Positions 1 through 8,800 of a stretch of DNA of 62,706 nucleotides are shown here, one piece after another; positions within the stretch are counted from its first letter, which is position 1, and each line of letters starts with the position of its first letter. Below the pieces are notes generated by a model that ran no database searches, was not told the origin of the DNA, and worked only from the letters and a program-made list of their open reading frames with translations. A program made the position numbers and the translations under genes. The DNA comes from UBA2108 sp002713215 (lineage in GTDB: Bacteria > Bacteroidota > Bacteroidia > Flavobacteriales_G > Salibacteraceae). The stretch is taken from contig CALAPY010000004.1 in assembly GCA_937891015.1 (NCBI GenBank), positions 1-62,706 on the forward strand, given 5' to 3'.

Positions 1-111
1 CAAATTCGCTGGCCCAATAAAAAGAAGACCTACAGCTTCGATAATTTTGAAGAAGAAAAGCTTCAGATCAATTTGAGTAAAATGTTCTTTGGCCAGAAGC
101 TTGGGATTTAG
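1..111 (+). CDS. C-terminal fragment of an unidentified protein
   Basis: An open frame runs from the first base of the window to a TAG at 109-111, giving the last 36 residues of a protein that begins outside the window. The fragment is charged in the middle (FEEEKLQ) and ends in GQKLGI. It is too short to assign. It converges on the T9SS cargo gene at 115-1743 with a gap of only three bases, which supports it being a real gene end rather than a chance frame. Confidence 0.5.
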   Translation, partial: QIRWPNKKKTYSFDNFEEEKLQINLSKMFFGQKLGI

Positions 112-114
112 TTC

Positions 115-1743
115 TTAGTTAACCATCAGTTTTTTAACACCTGCATCAGAATCTGTTGTCCACCTTATTAAATAAGTTCCACTTTTTATATGTGCAGGTA
201 ACGGGTAGGTAGAAGATTCATTCGCTACAACCTCGTAACTAGTAATTAATTGCCCTCGTAGGTCAACCAACTCAAGAGAGGAAAGAACCCTGGAACTTAA
301 TACGCCAAAAGTGTTGGTTGCCGGGTTTGGATATACCGTAATCTCATACCCCAAATCATCAGGATTACTCACCAAACTATTAAGGCAACTGGCGGTTCCA
401 ATGGTTGAAGTTTCAAAATTTTGACCCTTTAAAAACGCCTTGGAAGCTGCAAAATTATCTCTGAGCGTATTTATGTTTTTTAAATAATTGGTCGAGTTAG
501 CTGTATCATATCCATATCCAAATGCTACCGTAAATTGTTTCTCTTCTCCCTGATTCAAATTGAAAGCGGGCATAGACATTACCCCTCTCCTATCTGCGGG
601 CAAATTACCTGCAGAAACCTCCGTCCAACCTTTTCTTGCAACAGGATCTCCAGTGTAAACGAAGTTGGAGCGTTGGGGACCAGCACCAGAGTTTAAATGC
701 CCATTTTTCCCGTATACCAAATGAGTACTATCCTTCCACATTGATTTTAGATAGTTGTGATACTCGCTGGCAATACTTGGATCTCCGGTAACAGAAACAT
801 CGTTATTGAAGTACATAAAACTGTTTAACGTATCGGTCATATACCCCATACCAACAACGGGTGGGGTCTTCCCAAATCCGTCATAACCGGAGCAGTCATT
901 ATCATTAAAATCTCCATTGTAGACATACACTAAATTAGAAGACGAATCTGCCCCGATATAATCATCCAAAGGACAGCCTAAATCAAAGTCCGTAAACTGA
1001 CCTACAGTAACGGATTCCAGGTCATAAGGTGATCTGTTTTTTATAGTATAGTCAACAAAAATTGTTGAATTAACAGCATGGTTAGCGGATTTATTCCAGC
1101 CATAAACCATAACATGAATCTCCAACCCGATTTTTCGCCCATTACTACTTGTATGGTTTCGGGCTGAATCGTTGATAATAAAATAAATAGCCTGGTCTCC
1201 TTTAATAAATGGGTAATCGCCATTTGCCGGGTCATAACATCCGTTTGAGTTAACATCAATGTATGGAGCCAAATCGTCAAATTCACCAAAAGAACGATTC
1301 GCAACTGCTGGCCAATCTTTAATGGCATCAATCATGGCATAGCCTGACAGGTTGTAATTCTGTTTATGAAATTCAATTTCGGATTTGTTTAGTTTAATGA
1401 TTGATCGCTGGTTGTTGGTTATGTGTTTATTTACGGTGCCTGCAAAATAATCCCGACCAGAGTATTTATCTGCGGCGACCAACAGGGTTCCACTTTTCCT
1501 TTTCGCAGATATCCAGAGGCTGCTCTGAAAAATCCCATGTGCCCTTTTGCTTCCTTCCAATTCAAAACGGGAACCAAACCCCGAATCCATGGGCGCTGTA
1601 AAAAGTTTTCCATTGTCGTTTACGCATGCTTTGATGTTATTAATGTCCATGTATTTATGAGATTGAGCTCTCACATAATGGTCACCCAGTAATAAAATTA
1701 GTGTTGCAGCCAATATTCCCTTCCACTTAGTCAAATCAATCAT
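115..1743 (-). CDS. secreted protein with T9SS type A sorting domain
   Basis: 542 residues. The N-terminus has a short basic part and a hydrophobic stretch (residues about 9-24) ending in VRAQ, a Sec signal peptide typical of the phylum. The last 75 or so residues form a type A T9SS sorting domain: it opens with VYPNPATNTF and closes with GTYLIRW and a final KKLMVN. The body (about 30-450) shows no catalytic motif I recognise; it is rich in Asn, Asp and Gly and includes calcium-loop-like segments such as DVNSNGCYDPANGDYP and NGDFNDNDCSG. Expected route: Sec to the periplasm, T9SS across the outer membrane, then release or attachment to the surface. Stands alone, divergent from the aldehyde dehydrogenase gene. 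Confidence 0.85.
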   Translation of the reverse strand: MIDLTKWKGILAATLILLLGDHYVRAQSHKYMDINNIKACVNDNGKLFTAPMDSGFGSRFELEGSKRAHGIFQSSLWISAKRKSGTLLVAADKYSGRDYFAGTVNKHITNNQRSIIKLNKSEIEFHKQNYNLSGYAMIDAIKDWPAVANRSFGEFDDLAPYIDVNSNGCYDPANGDYPFIKGDQAIYFIINDSARNHTSSNGRKIGLEIHVMVYGWNKSANHAVNSTIFVDYTIKNRSPYDLESVTVGQFTDFDLGCPLDDYIGADSSSNLVYVYNGDFNDNDCSGYDGFGKTPPVVGMGYMTDTLNSFMYFNNDVSVTGDPSIASEYHNYLKSMWKDSTHLVYGKNGHLNSGAGPQRSNFVYTGDPVARKGWTEVSAGNLPADRRGVMSMPAFNLNQGEEKQFTVAFGYGYDTANSTNYLKNINTLRDNFAASKAFLKGQNFETSTIGTASCLNSLVSNPDDLGYEITVYPNPATNTFGVLSSRVLSSLELVDLRGQLITSYEVVANESSTYPLPAHIKSGTYLIRWTTDSDAGVKKLMVN

Positions 1744-1852
1744 TTTATTGAAGTTTGTTAATACCTGATTATTGTAAAATTCTATCTCAACAAACGTATT
1801 GACCTGGGTCCTGCGAACTTTTGGAACTCACTTAATGGTTAGCTTAAATTAT

Positions 1853-1972
1853 TCATTGGTAGTCCCCACCACTAAACAGAAGAACAGGACCTTTTAACTC
1901 CGTAATAAGACCATTTAATTTTCCAATAAATGAACCAACTACTTGACCAATATGTTGGATATTTGCAGCCAT
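1853..1972 (-). CDS. possible 39-residue amphipathic peptide
   Basis: An ATG-started frame of 39 codons lies between the divergent T9SS cargo and aldehyde dehydrogenase genes. Hydrophobic residues (I5, I8, V11, V12, F15, I16, L19, L22, I23, L26) recur every three to four positions, as in an amphipathic helix, and there are no Cys residues. No clear ribosome-binding site or terminator supports it. It may be chance. The larger frame to 2092 in the same register overlaps the dehydrogenase coding region and is not preferred. Confidence 0.2.
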   Translation of the reverse strand: MAANIQHIGQVVGSFIGKLNGLITELKGPVLLFSGGDYQ

Positions 1973-1993
1973 TTCCAAGAATAATTGTCCGCT

Positions 1994-3433
1994 ATGTATA
2001 GCAACATACTGAAAAACGAGAATTACATTAATAGTCAATGGCACGCAACCGGAAACGGCAAGTTTCTTCCTGTCACTGACAAATACACACAACAGGAAAT
2101 TGCACAGGTTCCATTCTGTACCAATGAGCAGATGGAAGAAGCTATTGCTGCTTCCGTAACCGGTTTTGAAGAATTAAAAAGCTGGTCAGCAGGCCAGCGC
2201 AGTGAAGCACTGGAAAAGATGAGGGTAGTCCTGGTTGAGCAACAGGAAGAGTTTGCGCAACTTATTGCCGCAGAAGCGGGAAAGCCTATTGGCTATGCCA
2301 GGGGTGAAATAGCACGTTGCATTGATACGTTAAAAACTGCGGTTTCAGAAGCCTTGCGTTTTGATGGCGAAATGGTACCCATGGATTATAACAATGGTGA
2401 AGGAAAGGTTGCTTTTACAAGACGGTTCCCCATTGGACCTATTGCGGCAATTTCTCCGTTCAACTTTCCGTTAAACCTGGCCCTACATAAAATTGCACCT
2501 GCCATTGCGTGTGGGTGTAGCATTGTTCTAAAACCGGCACCGCAAACTCCGTTGGTTGCTTTGGCTTTCGCGAAATTGGTAGATGACTTAAACTGTCTTC
2601 CTAAAGGAGCATTTAGTGTGTTAGTTGCCGATATTCCCGAAGCGGAAAAACTGGTTAGGGACGAACGTATGAAAATGTTATCGTTTACAGGAAGTCCCCA
2701 AATTGGATGGCACCTAAAAAATATCATTGGGAAGAAAAAAGTGGCCCTGGAACTGGGTGGTAATGCGTCAGTAATAGTTGACGAAAGTGCTGATTTGGAA
2801 CAAGCCGCCAAACTAACTGCAATAGGTGCTTATCTCTATGCCGGCCAAATTTGTATCTCAACCCAGCGGATTCTGGTACACCACAAGGTCTTTGACACTT
2901 TTAAACCCCTTCTGATTGCAGAAGTTGAAAGACTTCAGGTGGGTGACCCCCGGAATGAAAAAGTTATGGTTGGACCTATTATTCAACCGGTCCATGTTCA
3001 GCGAATAAAAGAATGGGTAGATGAAGCCATTGAAGGTGGTGCAGAATTGCTGACCGGAGGAAAAATTCTTAGTGAGGAAAATGGATTATATGCTCCCACC
3101 CTTCTGACAAATACCAAAAAAGGAATGAAGGTTTGTGACCTGGAAGCTTTTGGCCCGGTGGCCACTCTAAAAAAGGTAGACTCTTTTGAACAAGCTGTTT
3201 CTATTAGCAATGATTCTACTTTCGGATTGCAAGCGGGTGTATTCACCAATCAGTTTGATCACGTTAAAAAAGCTCATGAAGAATTGGAAGTTGGAGGTGT
3301 TATGATTAACAACATTCCTGGCTTTAGAATAGACAGCATGCCCTATGGAGGTGTTAAGGATAGCGGATTGGGAAGAGAGGGTATAAAATACACCATGGAA
3401 GAAATGACCGAACCAAGACTTATAGTGTACTAG
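1994..3433 (+). CDS. NAD(P)-dependent aldehyde dehydrogenase
   Basis: About 479 residues, normal for the aldehyde dehydrogenase superfamily, which oxidises aldehydes to acids in the cytoplasm. Visible signatures are the cofactor-fold segment PIAAISPFNFPLN, the FTGSPQIGW loop, the catalytic Glu in LELGGNASVIV (about residue 252), the nucleophile Cys in AGQICIS (about residue 286), and a C-terminal PYGGVKDSGLGREG. The pattern is closest to the branch that includes non-phosphorylating glyceraldehyde-3-phosphate, lactaldehyde and sulfolactaldehyde dehydrogenases; substrate cannot be fixed from sequence. The frame is open from a TTG at 1985, but the ATG at 1994 is preferred. Monocistronic; the next gene starts about 50 bases downstream. 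Confidence 0.93.
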   Translation: MYSNILKNENYINSQWHATGNGKFLPVTDKYTQQEIAQVPFCTNEQMEEAIAASVTGFEELKSWSAGQRSEALEKMRVVLVEQQEEFAQLIAAEAGKPIGYARGEIARCIDTLKTAVSEALRFDGEMVPMDYNNGEGKVAFTRRFPIGPIAAISPFNFPLNLALHKIAPAIACGCSIVLKPAPQTPLVALAFAKLVDDLNCLPKGAFSVLVADIPEAEKLVRDERMKMLSFTGSPQIGWHLKNIIGKKKVALELGGNASVIVDESADLEQAAKLTAIGAYLYAGQICISTQRILVHHKVFDTFKPLLIAEVERLQVGDPRNEKVMVGPIIQPVHVQRIKEWVDEAIEGGAELLTGGKILSEENGLYAPTLLTNTKKGMKVCDLEAFGPVATLKKVDSFEQAVSISNDSTFGLQAGVFTNQFDHVKKAHEELEVGGVMINNIPGFRIDSMPYGGVKDSGLGREGIKYTMEEMTEPRLIVY

Positions 3434-3481
3434 TAACTTGGTTCACCGGCCTAATAATAAATCAAATACAAAACTTTTACA

Positions 3482-4249
3482 ATGAGACATTTAATACTAC
3501 TTTTTGCAATTGGCTCTTTTTTACTTACTTCATGTGGTAATATTGAGGAAGAATACGTAATAAATACGGACGGATCGGGTACTTATACCGTAAAGTCGGA
3601 TATGATACCAATGATGATCGATATGACAGTTTCAATGACCAAAGCATTCTCTAAAGATTCCACCCTTAACGAGGACAGTTTGAGAATGGCTGTTGAGGAA
3701 AAAGTTTGGAAAGACTTTGAAGGGTCAATAGATTCTACCATTGACTACAGTGACAAAATGCCGGACAGCCTCATGGAAAAACCGGAAGTTCAACATATCA
3801 TGAAAAACCTACGTGGTTTTATGCAGGGTAGCAAAAAAGAACAGCAGCTTTTTGTTGGTGCTACCTATAGTTTTTCGGACAATAAAGACCTGGAAGGGTT
3901 CTATAATTTCATGAATAAACAAAATCAAAATTCTGAAAATACAAAAGATCCTTTATCCTCTTTTAAATCACCTAACACTAAAACCAGTATTACCCTAAAT
4001 GGTAAGGTATTTACACGAAAAACTGTACTGATAAAAGAAGGGGATTTACCCGAAAACACTGAAAAAATTGTAACATCGATGACCAATGAAGCCAAGTATC
4101 GAACTACGGTAATAATGCCTAGGAAAATTAAGACTGCTGAAGGGAATGGATTGGTGGAGTTTAAAGGGAAAAAGGCTGTTTTTGAATACGATTACATGGC
4201 TTATATGAAAGGAAAAGCCGATACTGATTTTATAATTACCCTCAAATAA
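3482..4249 (+). CDS. hypothetical lipoprotein
   Basis: 255 residues. A classical lipoprotein signal peptide is visible: hydrophobic core LILLFAIGSFLL followed by the lipobox LTSC with Cys at about residue 18. The mature part begins with a segment rich in acidic and Thr/Ser residues (IEEEYVINTDGSGTY) and has Met-rich amphipathic helices at about 40-60. No enzymatic motif is recognised. Bacteroidota lipoproteins of this kind usually sit in the outer membrane facing the periplasm. It follows the aldehyde dehydrogenase by about 50 bases but no functional link is evident. Confidence 0.8.
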   Translation: MRHLILLFAIGSFLLTSCGNIEEEYVINTDGSGTYTVKSDMIPMMIDMTVSMTKAFSKDSTLNEDSLRMAVEEKVWKDFEGSIDSTIDYSDKMPDSLMEKPEVQHIMKNLRGFMQGSKKEQQLFVGATYSFSDNKDLEGFYNFMNKQNQNSENTKDPLSSFKSPNTKTSITLNGKVFTRKTVLIKEGDLPENTEKIVTSMTNEAKYRTTVIMPRKIKTAEGNGLVEFKGKKAVFEYDYMAYMKGKADTDFIITLK

Positions 4250-4292
4250 AGAGGTTAGAGTTCCTTCGATTCGATAAAATCAGGGGCAAAGC

Positions 4293-5531
4293 TTAGGTGT
4301 ATACCAACTTAAAGTATAGGTAGTACAAGGCAAATCCCAATAAAATAACCAGGCTGATTTTTGTCCAGGCTGTTTTAAAATTGGAAAAATTGAGGTCACT
4401 CTCTTTTCTTGCGTATTGAATGGCTTTAAAATTCAGAATGGCCAGTAACGGAGTTGTCAAAAAGGATACGGTGGTGGCAAAATCAACCATCTGCTTCATG
4501 TTATCCATAAACAGATATACGATTACCTGAGAACCAATCCCAAGTATAATCAGGTATATAATGTAGGAGTTAACTGTAAACTTATTGGCTTTTTTAACCA
4601 GCAACTGAGATGCTTCGGAAACTACCCTTGGAAATGCGTCGAGGCACGTAATAATGGTGCTAAACATGGTCGTAAATGCGGCAATGGCTATAATCCAAAA
4701 AGCCCAATCACCCAACAAGCTAGAGTACAGATTGATAAGTTGTGCAGAGAACTGAATTCCCCCAGCCGCTAGCTCTTGCCCGCTTTTATAGAATACCCCA
4801 GCTCCTAAACTCAAAAACAATAACGCCAGAACTGCAGTTCCAATGAACCCAATATTAAAATCAATATTACTTTTTTGGCTTATCTCGGGCATAGTAGCCT
4901 GTTTTTCTACCTGCCAAACGGAATGCCAAATGGATATATCCATAGGGGCTGGCATCCAACCAATGAAAGCAATAAGAAAAAGAAGATGAGCTGGCTCAGA
5001 CCAATTAAAAACAGGTAAATCGCCTGGACTATCATGATTGATTCCGGTGGAAAGTAAAAAGGCGGTTACCGTTGTAACACTTAGCAACACAATTACCCAC
5101 TTAATTAATCGATCCAGAAGGGAATACTTACCAATTAACAATATTAACGTGCAGAATAAAATCAATACGCTGGTCCATAGTTTTACGTCAAACTGAAGGT
5201 GAAAAATATTTTCAGCCAATCCGGCTGTAACCACACTAATGGCTGCAATAACTGCAAACATAGAAGCGGCTGATAGTGTAATGAATGCCCACAAGGCCCA
5301 ATTTCCAATCTGCTTATAACCCGACAAAATGGATTTACCAGTATGTTGAGCATACAATGGTCCCATTAAAAAGAAGGGGTATTTTACCAAATGAGCAATA
5401 ACAATTACCCAAATTAACCCATAACCAAATTGGGCACCTGCACGCGTAGATTGAACCAGATGCGAAACCCCAACCGCAGCACCAGCGTAGAGCAATCCCG
5501 GACCTAATTTTTTAATAATGGAGTTTAACAT
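4293..5531 (-). CDS. divergent Nramp-family metal ion transporter
   Basis: 412 residues with about eleven hydrophobic segments, the size and layout of Nramp (SLC11-like) proton-coupled divalent metal transporters. The start GPGLLYAGAAVGVSHLVQ aligns with Nramp TM1 and is followed by the typical AGAQFGY. At the position of the metal-binding DPGN motif it reads GVSH, so the Asp is missing. The TM6 region reads GWMPAPMDISIWHS instead of a canonical MPHNxxLHS, keeping the Met. It is therefore an Nramp relative whose ion may differ from Mn2+ or Fe2+ (family membership seen; altered specificity inferred). It converges with the upstream lipoprotein gene. Confidence 0.85.
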   Translation of the reverse strand: MLNSIIKKLGPGLLYAGAAVGVSHLVQSTRAGAQFGYGLIWVIVIAHLVKYPFFLMGPLYAQHTGKSILSGYKQIGNWALWAFITLSAASMFAVIAAISVVTAGLAENIFHLQFDVKLWTSVLILFCTLILLIGKYSLLDRLIKWVIVLLSVTTVTAFLLSTGINHDSPGDLPVFNWSEPAHLLFLIAFIGWMPAPMDISIWHSVWQVEKQATMPEISQKSNIDFNIGFIGTAVLALLFLSLGAGVFYKSGQELAAGGIQFSAQLINLYSSLLGDWAFWIIAIAAFTTMFSTIITCLDAFPRVVSEASQLLVKKANKFTVNSYIIYLIILGIGSQVIVYLFMDNMKQMVDFATTVSFLTTPLLAILNFKAIQYARKESDLNFSNFKTAWTKISLVILLGFALYYLYFKLVYT

Positions 5532-5593
5532 TACGAATGCTAAACAAATATGGTAAAAGTTGAATGAAATGGCTGATGAGCAATCCCAGAGGC

Positions 5594-5980
5594 TTAATTT
5601 CCTTTACTCGATGTAGATAGTTCAAATCGAGGAATGGCTACTTCCAAAATTTCATCTTCATTCTCTCTTTTAAACAGATAGGCTCCTTCCATCCAACCCA
5701 AATCGGATTTTAAGTCACAATAGGACTGGTACCTGTATATTTCTCCGGGAAGTAAAATGGGTTGCTCTCCAATAACACCCTTGCCTTTAACTTCACGCTT
5801 GGGTGCCAGGCTATCAAATATTAGCCACTGACGAGTTAGCAATTGAACAGAAAATGAATTTTTGTTTTGAATGGAAACATCGTAACCAAAAAGAAAATGG
5901 TTTTTATCAGGATCACTGTTTTGGTTTAAAAAACAGCTGTAAACCCTAATTTCAATTCCAGATGTTGTTAACGTTACCAT
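5594..5980 (-). CDS. apaG: ApaG-domain protein
   Basis: 128 residues, full length for ApaG, a small immunoglobulin-like beta-sandwich protein. Features seen: an N-terminal GIEIRVYSCFL strand, the FLFGYDVSIQNKN segment, the LLTRQWLIFDSLAPKREVKGKGVIGEQPILLPGEIYRYQS core with the family's G.GV.G.QP.L.PGE pattern, and a GWMEGAYLF end motif. ApaG has been linked to magnesium/cobalt resistance and diadenosine tetraphosphate phenotypes in enterobacteria, but its biochemical role is unsettled. It lies 50 bases downstream of the T9SS plug gene, separated by a perfect 24-bp palindrome that may modulate read-through. Confidence 0.9.
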   Translation of the reverse strand: MVTLTTSGIEIRVYSCFLNQNSDPDKNHFLFGYDVSIQNKNSFSVQLLTRQWLIFDSLAPKREVKGKGVIGEQPILLPGEIYRYQSYCDLKSDLGWMEGAYLFKRENEDEILEVAIPRFELSTSSKGN

Positions 5981-5996
5981 TTATAATAATCTACCC

Positions 5997-6020
5997 GAAA
6001 GGTAGAAATTTCTACCTTTC
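5997..6020. repeat. perfect 24-bp palindrome
   Basis: GAAAGGTAGAAA is followed directly by its exact reverse complement. In RNA it could fold with a 10-bp stem and AATT loop. It sits between the stop of the T9SS plug gene (6031) and the start of apaG (5980). There is no U-tract on the minus strand after it, so it is not a standard intrinsic terminator in the direction of these genes; it could be a protein operator or an mRNA-processing hairpin. Confidence 0.6.
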
Positions 6021-6030
6021 TTAATTATTA

Positions 6031-7341
6031 CTAACGCTGATTATTATTCAACGTTGGATAATCAGTTGAATTTAATCCAACTAATCGGACATAATCATCA
6101 GTAACTCCGCGGTAGTAAACCAGAATGGTATACTCGTTCAAGGTCTCGCTAAAAGACCCTTCAACAGGCCTAAGGTCGCCTACCTCACTACGTTCTGATA
6201 AAAAATGGTAATGCCAGTTATAGACGCCCTGCTTCAAATAGACTCGTTGTTGATATCTTTTTTTATCGGCATTGTATTTCATCTTGAATTTAGGGCTGTG
6301 TTCGTGCTGTGAAAGCTCGCCAAAAATGTAAAAATCGCCACCTTTATCTTCATATTCACTTTCTATGTAGAAATAAACCATTGCGTATTCAGGATCAATA
6401 GAAACATTACTTGGTCCGGTCATTCCAATTACCCGGGAGCCAAAAATGTTGGTATTTCTATCAATAAGCGAATGCTGAACTTTTGGTTTGACCTTGGTTG
6501 TAAATATGTGTACTGTATCAGGCCGTTTTAAACTACCTTCAACATTTTCTGAATTAATATTAAAATTAGATATATCGATAAACCGCTGCTCGTTTCCTGC
6601 CCAAAAAGTGTTTTGTTCATCATAATTATAGGTAAGCGAATTACCAGACATAAATTGCGGCTTTAAATCTGTAATAGCATTGTCCCATCGCCAGTTCTGC
6701 AAAACAGCCACCTTAACATTTTGATCGGGGTTTGAAATGTTCAGTTTCGGATGATTGATCACAAAATCAACCTCCTGTTTCGAAAATCGATAGGTTGGAT
6801 CAAAAGCTCTTCCAACATCCATTTCAATGGATACCAGATTTTCTACAACGTAGAATCTGCGGGTTAACAACACGTCATCAGGGTTATTGTTTTTGTACAC
6901 CTTAATGATATAATTACCGGAGGCAATAATCTGGATTTCATCGTTTGGAAAGCTTAATGAATAATTGATATACTGTTGATACATGGTCCGGCTGTAACTA
7001 TAATCCGTCAAATAACCTTCTTCTAGCCCATTTGCATATCGATAATAATCCAAATCGCTTTTTTTCCAACTCTCGTCGCAATGGATTATCGTATAATTGA
7101 CATCATACAGGTCCCTATTAAAATCATCGAACGACAGAACCAACTTACCCCCACCGCCTAAATAATGTACAGGCGGAGAACTGGGGTTACCTGCCTGGTA
7201 CATACTAACCGTATGAATATTATCCTTGTAAATCTTGTTCTTGTATTCTACTGGCGTCGGAATTAATTCATCGTCAAAGGACTCAACCTGAGCCTGTAGT
7301 TGCGTCGAAAGAAAAAGAAGAAACAAGGTGAGTACCCTCAT
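6031..7341 (-). CDS. type IX secretion system plug protein (DUF5103 family)
   Basis: 436 residues with a signal peptide ending LQAQ (residues about 1-17). The sequence matches the family formerly called DUF5103, now the T9SS plug protein: the early HYLGGGGKLVLSFDDF, the YTIIHCDESWKKSDL strand-turn, the central RAFDPTYRF and NWRWDNAITDLKP segments, and the late GVYNWHYHF and FSETLNEYTILVYYRG. In Flavobacterium johnsoniae the plug closes the periplasmic side of the giant SprA channel when no substrate is engaged. The rest of the T9SS must be encoded elsewhere. The gene is followed by apaG in the same direction. Confidence 0.85.
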   Translation of the reverse strand: MRVLTLFLLFLSTQLQAQVESFDDELIPTPVEYKNKIYKDNIHTVSMYQAGNPSSPPVHYLGGGGKLVLSFDDFNRDLYDVNYTIIHCDESWKKSDLDYYRYANGLEEGYLTDYSYSRTMYQQYINYSLSFPNDEIQIIASGNYIIKVYKNNNPDDVLLTRRFYVVENLVSIEMDVGRAFDPTYRFSKQEVDFVINHPKLNISNPDQNVKVAVLQNWRWDNAITDLKPQFMSGNSLTYNYDEQNTFWAGNEQRFIDISNFNINSENVEGSLKRPDTVHIFTTKVKPKVQHSLIDRNTNIFGSRVIGMTGPSNVSIDPEYAMVYFYIESEYEDKGGDFYIFGELSQHEHSPKFKMKYNADKKRYQQRVYLKQGVYNWHYHFLSERSEVGDLRPVEGSFSETLNEYTILVYYRGVTDDYVRLVGLNSTDYPTLNNNQR

Positions 7342-7386
7342 GAAACAAATGTAGAATTAGAAACGGCAATATATGGCTATAAACAA

Positions 7387-7440
7387 AAAAAGCGCCACTT
7401 TCCGATTCCCGATAGCTATCGAGGCGGAAGGACGCTTTTA
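7387..7440 (-). terminator. intrinsic terminator of the peroxiredoxin gene
   Basis: On the minus strand a long imperfect hairpin pairs AAAGCGTCCTTCCG with CGGAAAGTGGCGCTTT. The apical part contains the palindrome CGATAGCTATCG, and an eight-T run follows. It starts about 20 bases after the peroxiredoxin stop codon. Confidence 0.75.
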
Positions 7441-7460
7441 AATTTAGAGTTTAATTTCTA

Positions 7461-8093
7461 CTAATGGCTTGCAAGGTAATCTGCAACACCTTCGTGCGTA
7501 TCTTTCATAGCATCGTCACCTTTGTTCCAGTTAGCTGGACAAACTTCTCCGTACTCTTCAAAATGTTGTAATGCATCAACCATTCTCAATGCTTCATCAA
7601 CGTTTCTTCCCAATGGAAAGTTATTTACGATTTGATGCATAACAACGCCTGACTTATCAATAAGGAAAAGACCTCGATACGCAATCATTGGGCCTGTAGC
7701 GATTAGATTTCCTTCCTCATCAACATCATAATCTCCAGCTAAAACACCATAGTTTGTAGCAATTGTTTTGCTGGTATCTGCAACGATAGGATAAGTTACT
7801 CCTTGAATACCTCCCTGATTTTTTGACATTTGCAACCATCCCCAGTGAGTTTCCGGAGTATCAGTAGAACAAGCAACCACTTTTACACCTTTTGCTTCGA
7901 ACTCAGCTAAACGCGATTGAAAAGCATGTAACTCTGAAGGACAAACAAATGTGAAATCTTTAGGGTAGAAAAAGAACAATACGTGATTTTTTCCAATATA
8001 CTGGTCCAATGAAAAACCTTCCTGAACCTCACCTCCATTTACTACAGCTTTCTCACTGAATGAAGGGGCTTTTTTTCCAACTAATACTGACAT
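7461..8093 (-). CDS. 2-Cys peroxiredoxin (AhpC/TSA family)
   Basis: 210 residues, the usual size for typical 2-Cys peroxiredoxins, which reduce hydrogen peroxide and organic hydroperoxides in the cytoplasm using thiols. The peroxidatic Cys lies in FYPKDFTFVCPSEL (about residue 52) and the resolving Cys in GEVCPANWNKG near the C-terminus (about residue 180). TPETHWGW and GLFLIDKSGVV are also typical of the AhpC group. No AhpF-type reductase gene is adjacent. A -7 promoter match lies upstream and an intrinsic terminator downstream, so it is probably transcribed alone. Confidence 0.95.
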   Translation of the reverse strand: MSVLVGKKAPSFSEKAVVNGGEVQEGFSLDQYIGKNHVLFFFYPKDFTFVCPSELHAFQSRLAEFEAKGVKVVACSTDTPETHWGWLQMSKNQGGIQGVTYPIVADTSKTIATNYGVLAGDYDVDEEGNLIATGPMIAYRGLFLIDKSGVVMHQIVNNFPLGRNVDEALRMVDALQHFEEYGEVCPANWNKGDDAMKDTHEGVADYLASH

Positions 8094-8128
8094 GTTTTAT
8101 GTTTTTATCTGTTTAAATTTTCGGTCGA

Positions 8129-8136
8129 CAAATGTA
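8129..8136 (-). promoter_or_regulatory. Bacteroidota -7 element upstream of peroxiredoxin
   Basis: TACATTTG on the minus strand matches the TAnnTTTG -7 consensus and would give a leader of about 32 bases. No clear TTG -33 element is visible at the expected distance. Confidence 0.35.
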
Positions 8137-8335
8137 CTATTTATTGCCCTTTCAGCAGAAGCTAAGGTGTTTAATTTAAGTTAAGAATCCTGTTGTTTGG
8201 CCCCCTTGAATATTAGACGGCTAGAAAAAAACCATTCTATTGGTATTTTGGAGTGTCTGTATTGAATCTGTTGATATTGCCACGTTTCTATTTTGATTTC
8301 TCCGTGTTTTTTGAATACGGGGCATTAACTCTTAG

Positions 8336-8800
8336 TTAATATTTCTCTAGATACTCTTGAGAATAAACTTTATACAAATGATGAGGGACTTCAGTCTCCC
8401 AATAATTCATGCCTTTCTTTTTTAAATACTCAACAACTTCCATTTTCAATTTATGTTCTTTCGATCCTAGTTTAAAGTAAAAACCTCGTAGGTAGTGATG
8501 AAGAAATAAAGTATCTCCATTGCTATCTATTAACAGAGGCTTGCTAAAATCAGCATTGTTATCTATAACCAAATACTTAATAATTTCTATATTTTGAGTA
8601 GGGCAAGCTGCGTCTATTGCATTTCTAAAAACAAGTTCATTATAAAAGTTTAAATCCGCTCCATTTTCAACTAGAATTTTGACTGACGTTATGTTACCCG
8701 TTGAGGCTGCAATTAAAGGCGTTTTAAGGTATTGATTTTTACCATTTGAAGGCCTGGCAATTGCATTCACATTAGCTCCATATTTCAACAACAAAGTCAA
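8336..8800 (-). CDS. ankyrin-repeat protein, 3' part of a frame-split gene
   Basis: This 154-codon frame (nominal TTG start) continues the ankyrin protein that starts at 9165, in the next reading frame. Repeats are visible as LLLKYGANVNA, KTPLIAASTGNITSVKILVENGADLN and FRNAIDAACPTQNIEIIKYLVIDNNAD. The residues before its nominal start, TSDYLT, are also repeat-like, so the true junction lies in the A-tract at 8812-8822. Restoring one A (or removing two) would join both parts into a lipoprotein of about 277 residues. It sits directly downstream of the Rhs-lipase gene and is the leading candidate for its immunity protein. Whether the split is genuine, programmed or a sequencing error cannot be decided here. 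Confidence 0.7.
   Translation of the reverse strand: MTLLLKYGANVNAIARPSNGKNQYLKTPLIAASTGNITSVKILVENGADLNFYNELVFRNAIDAACPTQNIEIIKYLVIDNNADFSKPLLIDSNGDTLFLHHYLRGFYFKLGSKEHKLKMEVVEYLKKKGMNYWETEVPHHLYKVYSQEYLEKY

Noticed and set aside
8302..8340. Weak hairpins near the end of the ankyrin gene
   Set aside because: Short stems (CCGTGT/ATACGG; ATTAACT/AGTTAAT), one overlapping the stop codon, without a T-tract.
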